A stretch of 32,037 bases of DNA, from the NCBI GenBank assembly GCA_012271165.1, contig JAAXGX010000205.1, positions 1 to 32,037 of the forward strand. Direction: 5' to 3'. The first letter of the stretch is position 1; every line of letters starts with the position of its first letter. The translations under genes were made by a program, and so were the position numbers. Shown in pieces: positions 1 to 8,250 of this stretch. The notes beneath the pieces are model-generated. The model did no database searches. It was not told where the DNA came from and worked only from the letters and a program-made list of their open reading frames with translations. This stretch comes from Vicinamibacteraceae bacterium (GTDB taxonomy: Bacteria > Acidobacteriota > Vicinamibacteria > Vicinamibacterales > UBA8438).

Positions 1-1708
1 GCGACTTTCACCACAGGCTGTTAGGGGTTTCCCCTTGCGTGGGAGCCTAGCTTTGTGGGCGAACGGGATCTTCGACCAGTCCATCGTCTGGCCGACCTTG
101 GTCATGTCAAGGTCCACGACGTAGATGCTTCCGGCCTCGCAACACTCGGACAGCGGCCGTACCGCGTCGGAACACTGAAGAAGCGGTTCTCCACCGCTCG
201 CAGGCGGAGAATCGACGACCATTTGATGTCCGTTACGTTGTCGAAGCTCGGATTGACCCACAGGCGTGCGCCACGTGCCGCGAGAGCGCGGGGAAGGAGC
301 CCAAGATAATGATCATGACAGATCGTTGCCCCGGCTGTTGCACCGGCGAGTTCGAAGAGCGGGAGGGCGGCGCTCGGCTCCCAGTCTGGTCGCTCAAAGG
401 CAACGGCGTCGGCGGTGGAGTGCTTGACGTACACCCGGTACCGGCAGCCGTCAGGGTCGAAACGAAGAAGAACCTGCCAAGCGCGGCGGGTGGCATCGAC
501 GGCGGTGTCTACTGCACCCACGAGCAGCGGTGCGTTCAGGTCCGCCGCGAGCCTCCTCAGCGATTCGGCGCGTCCCCGGTCGGACGCTGATACGTAGCCT
601 TCGGGGAAGAGAACTAGGTCGACGGCCTCGCCGGCCAACGAATCGGCCGTCGGCACGTCCGGCTGCTGGGCGCCGGGACCGCTAGGCGGAACACCGTTCG
701 AGGATCTCGCTGCGACCTGGGGAAACACCAGTGCCACGCGCAGGCTCGACTCCGGTCGCGCGGACCGGCGCGGAACTTCCACCGTTGTTCGTCTGGGCCG
801 AGAACCGCCCTGATGGATCAGGTCCGAGAAACCCTTCCGGTCCTCCCTGCTGTCCAGATCAAGCGAGCACCAAACCCGGTCGCGCGCGTAGAGCCGCGCC
901 GTGGGCTGCACGCCTTCGATAGACGGGACGAGGTCGCGCAGTGTGTCGTACCAGGCTCGCTGTTCGTCGCGGAAGGGGGGATCGTTGTCCCTTGCGTCAT
1001 GTTGTTCGCAAAGCTCCAGCCAGCGTCTTGCGGCGAGCCCCAAGGGGTGCCCGTCCACGTACAAGGCGAGGGCAAGCTTCCGCGGGCGCGTGAAGTGCTG
1101 GCTCTCATCGAACTCGACGATGAATCCAGGGTCGGGAACCCAGTAGTCACAGGCTGCGAGCATCGGGGTACGCACGAACGTGCAGACGCCATAACCGCGA
1201 TATCCCTCCAGAACCCCGGCCACGTCTCGGAGAATCGGGTCGATTGAGGTTCCCGCGTACGCTGCGAGGCCCGTCGCCCATGGAAATCTGCGGTTGACCA
1301 CGCACGCCCGTAGATGCGCTCGAGAAGCTGCCCGACCCGGAACTTGCACGCGTGACACCGCTCCGAGTGCGGCTTGGAGGGGCTCGTACGCGCCCTCCTC
1401 ACCGTTGGACGGAGCACAACCGCTCCGGGACCGTCGCCGACGCTGCCGCAGCAGTCGCACTCGATGACGGCAAAGCCCCGGCGCCGAAGGAACTCGTTCG
1501 ACTCACGGCCTCCGGAGAATCGGTCCGAAGGCAGCAGCTCGCCCGCAGCGACCTGATGGGCCAGCGCAATCGTGTACTTCGGGGGAAAATGCTCGCCCTT
1601 CGTCGCCAAGCAGTAACCTCGACTCCTCCTTCCCGGTGGCATGCCGTCACGGATGATGAGCCGTATGGCTTCCTCGATGTGCGCGCCGGTGATGTGCTTC
1701 GGGATCAT
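1..1708 (-). pseudogene. Frameshifted multidomain gene (runs off left edge): ScoMcrA-like N-terminal head + Cys4 motif + nuclease-like (VEFDESQHFT) domain + carbon-nitrogen hydrolase (nitrilase)
   Basis: Frame starting at 1708 encodes MIPKHITGAHIEEAIRLIIRDGMPPGRRSRGYCLATKGEHFPPKYTIALAHQ... with CDCC...CHAC. The protein continues in another frame from about 1300 (VNRRFPWATGLAAYAG...VEFDESQHFTRPRKLAL...) into a nitrilase (VLFPEG, YVKHST, TICHDH = E-K-C). It then appears to continue in the third frame below about 165 (SIYVVDLDMTKVGQTMDWSKIPFAHKARLPRKGKPL) to the edge. Confidence 0.65.
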
Positions 1709-1816
1709 CGCTGTTCGACGAAATGCTACTCGCGCCTCCCCCGCAAGGCCATCGCCCCCGGCCGATCAGCCCTCCGTGCTCGGCGGTAATGATCCGCCCG
1801 CGCGCCGCTGCGCACC

Positions 1817-2530
1817 TCACGCGCACAGCACCTGCGCGAGCGCCGCGAAGTCCTCGACGATCAGATCCGGCTGGTGCGGCGAGCCCCCGAAGGGGCGCTT
1901 CCGCCGACCGATGAACGCCGTGCGCATCCCCGCCGCCTTCGCGCCGATGCAGTCGAACGCGTGGTTCGCCACGAAGAGGACGCTGGACGGGTCGACAACG
2001 AGAATCTCGCACGCCCGGGCGTACGTCGCGCGGTGCGGCTTGAAGTAGCCGGCGGCCTCTACCGAGATCACCGCGTCGAAGTCGAAACCGATGTGCGGCT
2101 TCGCGGCCTCGAGCATGTCGCGGTCTCCGTTCGAGAGAATCGCCAGGCGGTACTGCCGCCGCAGCCTGCCGAGCGCCGCCAGGACGTCGGGAAACGGCTT
2201 CAGCCGCTCGATCCGGGAGACGAGCCAGCGCACCTCGTCGGCCGTGAAGTCGATGCCGGCCCGGCGCATCACCTGCGCCACCGCGCGCTGGCCGATCTCC
2301 CGGTACGACGTGTGGCCGCGGTCGCACAGCGAATCGATCATCGAGTCCTCGAAGTGCGTGCGCCGCCACCAGGTGACGAAGCGGTGCGGGTCGCCGCGCC
2401 AGCCCTTGCCGGTCAGGAACGGCGCGACCATCTCGGTCAGGCCGGCCTGCATGTCCACGACGGTGCCGTACTGATCGAACATCACCGTCGTGACCCCGCG
2501 GCGCAGCAGGCCGGATACGTCGGCGTCCAT
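1817..2530 (-). CDS. Haloacid dehalogenase type II (HAD superfamily hydrolase)
   Basis: MFDQYGTVVD, ILSNGD, KPHRATY, VLFVANHAFDCIGAKAAGMRTAFIGR motifs; in-frame ATG at 2530 (or 2539). Confidence 0.9.
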   Translation of the reverse strand: MDADVSGLLRRGVTTVMFDQYGTVVDMQAGLTEMVAPFLTGKGWRGDPHRFVTWWRRTHFEDSMIDSLCDRGHTSYREIGQRAVAQVMRRAGIDFTADEVRWLVSRIERLKPFPDVLAALGRLRRQYRLAILSNGDRDMLEAAKPHIGFDFDAVISVEAAGYFKPHRATYARACEILVVDPSSVLFVANHAFDCIGAKAAGMRTAFIGRRKRPFGGSPHQPDLIVEDFAALAQVLCA

Positions 2531-2639
2531 GGTGCCCATTGTCGCCGAAGACGAGTCCGCCGGCCGGAGCGCGACGCGCCGGCCCGACGTCGTCGGTTGC
2601 CGTACTGGGGTACTCTGGGTCGGATCGCGGGCGGGATCG

Positions 2640-3773
2640 ATGCCGGTGCAGCGGGACAGCCAGCCGTCGAACGGCAGCGCGTACGTCGAGTTCGAGCGGG
2701 TCCGCAAGAGCTTCGACGGGCGGACCCTGGTGGTGCGCGACCTCGACCTGCAGATCCGCAAGGGCGAGTTCCTGACGCTCCTCGGGCCGTCCGGCTCCGG
2801 CAAGACGACCTGCCTGATGATGCTGGCGGGCTTCGAGACGCCGACGTCAGGCGCCATCCGCATCGACGGCAGCCCCATGCACCAGGTGCCTCCCCGGCGC
2901 CGCGGCATCGGCATGGTGTTCCAGAACTACGCGCTGTTCCCGCACATGACCGTGGGCGAGAATCTCGCCTTCCCGCTGGAGGTGCGCGGGCTCGATGCCG
3001 AGCGGCGCCGCGACCGGGTGCGCCGAGCACTGGCGCTCGTGCGGCTCGACGGCCTCGAGCAGCGGCGGCCGCGGCAGCTGTCGGGCGGCCAGCAGCAGCG
3101 GGTGGCCATCGCGCGCGCGCTGGTGTTCGAGCCGGACCTCGTCCTGATGGACGAGCCGCTGGGCGCGCTCGACCGGCGCCTCCGCGAGGAGCTGCAGTAC
3201 GAGATCCGGCGCATTCACCAGGACCTCGGCGTCACGGTCCTGTACGTCACCCACGACCAGCACGAGGCGATGGTGCTGTCCGACCGGGTGGCGGTCTTCC
3301 GGGCGGGGCGCATCGAGCAGATCGCGTCCCCCGAGGCGCTCTACGAAGAGCCGACGCGCTCGTTCGTCGCGCGCTTCATCGGCGCGAACAACCGCCTCAC
3401 CGGCCGGGTGACGGCCGTCAACGACGAGGGGATCTGCGACGTCGACGTCGGCGGACAGGTCGTCCGGGCGCTGCGTATCGCGCCGTGCGCGCCGGGCGAT
3501 GCGACGACGCTCTCGATCCGGCCCGAGCGGGTCGCCGTCGCGCCCGCCGCGGGCCTGTACACCAACGAGTTCGAGGCCCGCATCGAGGACATCACCTTCC
3601 TCGGCGACCACCTTCGGCTGCGGGTCACCGTCTGCGGGCGGTCGGACTTCATCGTCAAGATCCCCAACATCGTGGGCCACGGCGCGGTGCTCGAGGGCGA
3701 CCGCATCCGCATCGGCTGGACGCCGACCGATTGCCGCGTGCTGAACCCGGACGAAGAGGAGGAGCCGGCTTGA
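2640..3773 (+). CDS. ABC transporter ATP-binding protein, spermidine/putrescine (PotA)-like
   Basis: Walker A GPSGSGKTT, LSGGQQQRVAIARAL signature, Walker B LVLMDEP, C-terminal TOBE-like region; followed directly by a solute-binding protein. Confidence 0.93.
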   Translation: MPVQRDSQPSNGSAYVEFERVRKSFDGRTLVVRDLDLQIRKGEFLTLLGPSGSGKTTCLMMLAGFETPTSGAIRIDGSPMHQVPPRRRGIGMVFQNYALFPHMTVGENLAFPLEVRGLDAERRRDRVRRALALVRLDGLEQRRPRQLSGGQQQRVAIARALVFEPDLVLMDEPLGALDRRLREELQYEIRRIHQDLGVTVLYVTHDQHEAMVLSDRVAVFRAGRIEQIASPEALYEEPTRSFVARFIGANNRLTGRVTAVNDEGICDVDVGGQVVRALRIAPCAPGDATTLSIRPERVAVAPAAGLYTNEFEARIEDITFLGDHLRLRVTVCGRSDFIVKIPNIVGHGAVLEGDRIRIGWTPTDCRVLNPDEEEEPA

Positions 3774-3781
3774 GGAATCTG

Positions 3782-4867
3782 ATGAGATGGTCGCTGCTCC
3801 TGCCGGCGCTGGCCATCACGGCGCTGGCGTCCGGCTGCGCCGGTCAGGCCCGCGAGACGCTGACGGTCGTCTCCTGGGGCGGCTCCTACGCGCAGGCTAT
3901 CGACAAGGGCTACCTCCAGCGCTTCGAGGCCGAGACGGGCATCGAGGTCCGCCTGGAGGACTACAACGGCGGCCTGGCCCAGGTGCGGGCCCAGGTCGAG
4001 ACCGGCAACGTCCATTGGGACGTCATCGACCTGGAGACGCAGGACGTGGTCAGCGGCTGCGACGAGGGCATCCTGGAGCCGATCGACCTCGATGCGCTGC
4101 CGCCCGGGGCGGACGGCACGCCCGCCGCGGACGACTTCGCCCCCGGCGCCCTCTTCGAATGCGGCGTGGGCACCACGTTCTACTCCACGGTGTACGCCTA
4201 CAGCCCCGAGCGCTTCCCCGGCGAGAAACCGTCGACCCTGGCGGACTTCTTCGATATGGAGCGCTTTCCCGGCCGGCGCGGGATGCGCCGCGTGCCGCAC
4301 GCGAACCTCGAGTTCGCGCTGATCGCCGACGGCGTGCCGGTCGACGAGGTGTACGCCACGCTCGACACCCCCGCGGGCGTGGACCGCGCCTTCCGCAAGC
4401 TCGACACCGTCAAGGACCAGGTGGTCTGGTGGGAGGCCGGCGCCCAGCCGCCGCAGATGCTGGCCGACGGGGAGGTCGTGATGAGCACCGCCTACAACGG
4501 CCGCATCTTCAACGCGCAGGCGCTCGAGAACCAGTCGTTCGTCATCGTGTGGGACGGCCAGATCCTCGACGTCGGCCCGGTGGCCATCGTCGCCGGGACG
4601 CCGGACCTCGAGGCGGCCCGCGCGCTCGTCCGCTTCGCCACCACGGCGGAGTCGATGGCCGCCGTCGGCCACTACATCGCCTACAGCCCGGCGCGCCGCT
4701 CCGGTCAGCCCCTCATCGGCCGCCACGCCGAGGTCGGCATCGACATGAACCCGCACATGCCCCTGTTCCCCGCGAACACCGGCCGCCTCCTGGAGAACGA
4801 CTGGGAATGGTGGAGCGACCACGGCGACGAGATGAACGAGCGCTTCAGCGCCTGGCTGGCGCGCTGA
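3782..4867 (+). CDS. Extracellular solute-binding lipoprotein (PotD-like)
   Basis: Signal/lipobox LASGC; LTVVSWGGSYAQAIDKGYLQRFEAETGIEV typical of the PotD/PotF family. A TTG at 3770 overlapping the potA-like stop is an alternative start. Confidence 0.9.
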   Translation: MRWSLLLPALAITALASGCAGQARETLTVVSWGGSYAQAIDKGYLQRFEAETGIEVRLEDYNGGLAQVRAQVETGNVHWDVIDLETQDVVSGCDEGILEPIDLDALPPGADGTPAADDFAPGALFECGVGTTFYSTVYAYSPERFPGEKPSTLADFFDMERFPGRRGMRRVPHANLEFALIADGVPVDEVYATLDTPAGVDRAFRKLDTVKDQVVWWEAGAQPPQMLADGEVVMSTAYNGRIFNAQALENQSFVIVWDGQILDVGPVAIVAGTPDLEAARALVRFATTAESMAAVGHYIAYSPARRSGQPLIGRHAEVGIDMNPHMPLFPANTGRLLENDWEWWSDHGDEMNERFSAWLAR

Positions 4868-4890
4868 CCCGGCCACAGGTGCGCGCGTTC
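4807..4890 (+). pseudogene. Relic N-terminus of the PotB-like permease overlapping the 3' end of the potD-like gene
   Basis: ATG at 4807 in an alternate frame gives MVERPRRRDERALQRLAGALTRPQVRAFR, matching the N-terminus of the downstream permease (MDRVNDERALERLAGALRRPPVRAAG). Confidence 0.6.
4831..4883. repeat. Upstream copy of ~50 bp imperfect direct repeat
   Basis: gatgaacgagcgcttcagcgcctggctggcgcgctgacccggccacaggtgcg; about 45/52 matches by eye to the copy at 8267. Confidence 0.75.
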
Positions 4891-5000
4891 CGGACGAAAC
4901 CGCACGTTCGTACCGCTATTGACGTGACGACAGATGCGCACAAAAATGTACGCTTTGGTGGGTCTTCGTCCGCCACGCGCGGCTCTAGCCGATCGAGTAC

Positions 5001-5213
5001 GTGAATGGACGTCAGTTCATCGCAAGAGTACGCAAATGGGCCCGGCCCCGAGGCTTTGCCGTACGGTTCGTCTCCTCGGAGGGCCCCGGATCTCACGGAA
5101 CGCTCTACGTCGGGAAGCGCAGGACAACCGTGAAGGATCGCAGGAAGGACATCGGCAAGGGCCTGCTCAAGAAAATGCTGGCTGATCTGGCCATCAAGGA
5201 CGACGACTTCTGA
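5001..5213 (+). CDS. hicA: HicA-family type II toxin (mRNA interferase)
   Basis: 70 aa, MNGRQFIARVRKWARPRGFAVRFVSSEGPGSHGTLYVGKRRTTV..KDIGKGLLKKMLADLAI; GSH catalytic His motif; immediately upstream of a HicB-like gene. Confidence 0.85.
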   Translation: MNGRQFIARVRKWARPRGFAVRFVSSEGPGSHGTLYVGKRRTTVKDRRKDIGKGLLKKMLADLAIKDDDF

Positions 5214-5262
5214 GGACCGCGGGTGGGCAACGTAACGCGATTCGCTGTGGACGTGCGATCTC

Positions 5263-5700
5263 ATGCTTGACACATTCAACTATCCCGCGGAGATTCAGCG
5301 AGACGAGGACGGGAGATTCGTCGTGACGTTCCCCGACTTCGGCTGGGGTGCCACCGACGGCACCACCCGCGAGGAGGCGCTCGCCGAGGCCAAGGATCTG
5401 CTGCGCGAACTCATTTCAACCACCATTCGCGAGGATGCACACCTGCCAGCACCCTCACCGGCCACCAAGCGGCGCCCGGTTGTTGTTCCGCCGGTTCAGG
5501 TCGCATTGAAGGCCGCGCTCTATACGGCATACCGGAGCGCCGGCATTTCGCAGCGCCAGCTCGCACGGGATCTCAACGTCGCGGAGAGCGCGGTCCGCCG
5601 CATGCTGAATCCGGATCATCCGACGAAGGCCGCGACCATCGACAATGCGCTGCGGCGCCTCGGAAAACGCGTCACCGTCACCGTCACCGACGCCGCCTGA
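5263..5700 (+). CDS. hicB: HicB-family antitoxin with C-terminal HTH
   Basis: N-terminal YPAEIQRDEDGRFVVTFPDFGWGATDGTTREEALAEAKDLL (HicB fold) plus HTH SQRQLARDLNVAESAVRRMLNP. Confidence 0.87.
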   Translation: MLDTFNYPAEIQRDEDGRFVVTFPDFGWGATDGTTREEALAEAKDLLRELISTTIREDAHLPAPSPATKRRPVVVPPVQVALKAALYTAYRSAGISQRQLARDLNVAESAVRRMLNPDHPTKAATIDNALRRLGKRVTVTVTDAA

Positions 5701-5766
5701 CTTGGCTGCCAATCGCTTGCCGCACATATCTGATTCGCACCGTTCTCTCGCGAGGATCACGACAGC

Positions 5767-6729
5767 ATGGCTGACGACTCACACTGCCCCATCTGGGGCA
5801 CGCCTCTTCATGGGCAGAGCCGGAATGCAGGCGACGGCAAGCACGTAGATTCACCGCGTGCCGGCGGCGAGTACTTCATCACCGGAACGGCGCAAGCGAT
5901 GCTCCGCAACGAAGATGATTCCGACAAGGCGCGATTGACATCCTGGCTCGTTGATCAGAGGCGATTGGGAGAAGCGTGCCCGGCGGTAGAGGCAGCGACA
6001 ATCAAAGAGGCCGCGAGACGACGGCCCTTGTCTCCGCGGGAGCGAGCGGATCGGCTGCTTCGGCACATTGCGTCAGCGTTGTCGCATATCGCAGACGGGT
6101 TTCCTATATATGTGGGCGAAACAGATCTAGAAAATCAACGACGGCTGGCGTGGTCAGAATGCGTCCATGCTGACGAGCTACACTATCTAATGGACTATCT
6201 GGAGAATCAAGGCTGGATCGAGAAGAAGTACGACAACTTAGCATCCATGTACCACGTGTCCATTGACGGCCACGCTCGATTGGCCGCTCTTGATGAACCC
6301 GATGCCAGGTCACAGATGGCGTTCGTCGCCATGTGGTTCAACGAATCCATGAACAAAGTGTGGGAACAGGCCATACAGCCTGGAATCGAGGAGGCGGGCT
6401 ACGAGCCACTACGAATCGACCGCAAAGAACATATAAACAAGATAGACGACGAGATCATTGCGGAGCTCAGGCGGGCTCGCTTTGTGGTCGCAGACTTTAC
6501 GCATGGTCACGACGGCCCACGGGGAGGCGTGTACTACGAAGCGGGCTTCGCTTACGGACGCGGCGTCCCCGTCATATTCTCCTGTCGCAAAGACGCAATA
6601 GACAAGATCCATTTCGACACGCGCCAGTACAACCACATCGTGTGGGAGGCAGGGAAGCTGGACGAGTTTCGCCGCAGGTTGACAACGCGCATTTGTGCGG
6701 TTGTCGGAGACGGGCCACGTGAACGATGA
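5767..6729 (+). CDS. TIR-like / nucleoside 2-deoxyribosyltransferase-like protein with N-terminal CPxxGTP and central winged-helix-like region; candidate defence effector
   Basis: C-terminal AFVAMWFNESMNKVWEQAIQPGIEEAGYEPLRID...KIDDEIIAELRRARFVVADFTHG..GGVYYEAGFAYGRGVPVIFSCR pattern; locally AT-richer than its surroundings. Confidence 0.7.
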   Translation: MADDSHCPIWGTPLHGQSRNAGDGKHVDSPRAGGEYFITGTAQAMLRNEDDSDKARLTSWLVDQRRLGEACPAVEAATIKEAARRRPLSPRERADRLLRHIASALSHIADGFPIYVGETDLENQRRLAWSECVHADELHYLMDYLENQGWIEKKYDNLASMYHVSIDGHARLAALDEPDARSQMAFVAMWFNESMNKVWEQAIQPGIEEAGYEPLRIDRKEHINKIDDEIIAELRRARFVVADFTHGHDGPRGGVYYEAGFAYGRGVPVIFSCRKDAIDKIHFDTRQYNHIVWEAGKLDEFRRRLTTRICAVVGDGPRER

Positions 6730-6771
6730 ACGAGCACTTCAACGCCCGGCTGTCGCACTGAGCCGGCCGCC
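6719..6771. repeat. Middle copy of ~50 bp imperfect direct repeat (potD-end/potB-start sequence)
   Basis: gtgaacgatgaacgagcacttcaacgcccggctgtcgcactgagccggccgcc; the potB-type frame reads VNDERALQRPAVALSRPP. Confidence 0.7.
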
Positions 6772-6788
6772 CGGCGGCTCAGTGCGAC
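6752..6788. terminator. Perfect 14-bp-stem hairpin between convergent genes
   Basis: gtcgcactgagccg - gccgcccgg - cggctcagtgcgac; lies between the stop of the TIR-like gene (+) and the sugar dehydrogenase (-), and contains the latter's stop codon. Confidence 0.65.
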
Positions 6789-8077
6789 GCCTCGACGGGT
6801 TCGAGCCGCAGCACGGCGCCCTCCGTCGCGTCGACCGTGACGTACAGCAGCCCGTCGGGTCCCTGCTTGACGTCGCGGATGCGGCGCTTGAGCTCGTGCA
6901 GCATGGTCCAGTTTCCCGCGCGCTGGGGGAAGCCGGCGCGGTTGAGGACGATGCGGTGCAACTGGCGCGCCCCCAGGTGCGAGCCGGCGCCCATCGCGCC
7001 CACGAAGACGTTGCCCTGCCAGGCCGGAAACCTGTCGCCCGTGTAGACGGCGATCCCGGACACCGCCGGCGAGGGGCTCCAGAACAGGAACGGCTCCTCC
7101 ATCCCGTCCCGCTGGCGCTCGCCGGATCCGATGGGCTGGTTGACGTAGCCGCGGCCGTACGAGATGACCGGCCAGCCGTAGTTCCTGCCCGGCCGGATGA
7201 TGTTGATCTCGTCACCACCCATCGGGCCGTGCTCGGTCTCCCAGATCTCCCCCGTCTCCGGGTGCACGAACAGCCCGACCGCGTTGCGGATGCCGAGCGC
7301 GTAGATCTCCGGCCGGTAGCCCGACCGGCCCACGAAGGGGTTGTCCCGCGGGACCGTGCCGTCGTCGTTCAGACGCAGTACCTTGCCGCCGTGCGTGGCG
7401 GGATTCTGCGGCTGGTCGCCTCGCGGCATGCCGATCGTCATGATGATCGTGCCATCGCGGGCGAAGGCGATGCGCGATGCACAGGCCGTTCCGCACCGGG
7501 CGTCGGACACGAAGACGTCCTCGACGTCGGCGAGCGCCGCGCCCCCCTCGAACCGGGCGCGCGCCAGGGTGACCGTGGTCGCGCCCCCCGGGGCCCCGCC
7601 CGCGGCCGGGCCTTCCGAGAGCGTCTTCGAGTACGTGAGATAGATGAACCGGTTGTCGGCGTATTGCGGATGGACCGCGACGTCCATCACCCCCGCGCGC
7701 CAGGCGCGCACGTTCGCCTGGGGCACGCCGGAGATCGGCCGCGGATCGAGCACCCCGTCGCGGATGATCCGCAGCCGGCCCCCGAGCTCGGTGACCAGGA
7801 TGTCGCCGTGCGGCAGGAACGCGAGCGCCCAGGGGTGCGCGAGCCCCGTGATCGGCACCACCCGGAACGGCTGCCCGCCCGAATCCGTGAAGATCTGCGG
7901 TCCGTCGGGAAGCGGAACGGCCGGTGTGTCCGCGCCGCGGGAGGCTGCCCTGCCCGGAAACGACACGGGCGATTCGGGCGTGGTCGGCCCCGACTGCTGC
8001 GCGACCGGCAGGGCCGTGCCGAACGCCATCGTCAGGCCGAGCGTCATCAGGCCGAGAGTCGGAAGATGTCGGTTCAT
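6779..8077 (-). CDS. PQQ-dependent sugar (glucose/sorbosone-type) dehydrogenase, secreted
   Basis: Signal-like N-terminus; ITGLAHPWALAFLPHGDILVTELGGRLRII...WETEHGPMGGDEINIIRPGRNYGWPVISYGRGY motifs; in-frame ATG at 8077. Confidence 0.92.
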   Translation of the reverse strand: MNRHLPTLGLMTLGLTMAFGTALPVAQQSGPTTPESPVSFPGRAASRGADTPAVPLPDGPQIFTDSGGQPFRVVPITGLAHPWALAFLPHGDILVTELGGRLRIIRDGVLDPRPISGVPQANVRAWRAGVMDVAVHPQYADNRFIYLTYSKTLSEGPAAGGAPGGATTVTLARARFEGGAALADVEDVFVSDARCGTACASRIAFARDGTIIMTIGMPRGDQPQNPATHGGKVLRLNDDGTVPRDNPFVGRSGYRPEIYALGIRNAVGLFVHPETGEIWETEHGPMGGDEINIIRPGRNYGWPVISYGRGYVNQPIGSGERQRDGMEEPFLFWSPSPAVSGIAVYTGDRFPAWQGNVFVGAMGAGSHLGARQLHRIVLNRAGFPQRAGNWTMLHELKRRIRDVKQGPDGLLYVTVDATEGAVLRLEPVEASH

Positions 8078-8250
8078 TGGTGTGCTCGGTGGCCGGGGCC
8101 TCATGCCTCGGCGGTCAGATGCGGAAGGGCCGCGCCCCAGCCACGGTAACAACGGCAACAATAGGAGCAACCGGCGTTGCGCGACAACGAAAAAGTGGCC
8201 GGAGAAACCTCGACGGTGTTCGGTGCCGCGTAGCGGCGGCGTGGGAGAGA

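Noticed and set aside
1874-3700. N-terminal ~600 aa extension of the 997-aa plus-strand ORF ending at 4867
   Set aside because: Low-complexity Arg/Ala translation out of frame with the HAD and PotA-like genes; only the segment from ~3782 is the real solute-binding protein.
4919-4947. Promoter-like TTGACG-17-AAAAAT upstream of hicA
   Set aside because: Reasonable -35 but weak -10; plausible but not strong enough to call as a feature.
6695-8149. 484-aa plus-strand ORF opposite the sugar dehydrogenase
   Set aside because: Mostly a shadow ORF; only its first ~20 codons are meaningful, as the middle junction repeat encoding VNDERALQRPAVALSRPP.
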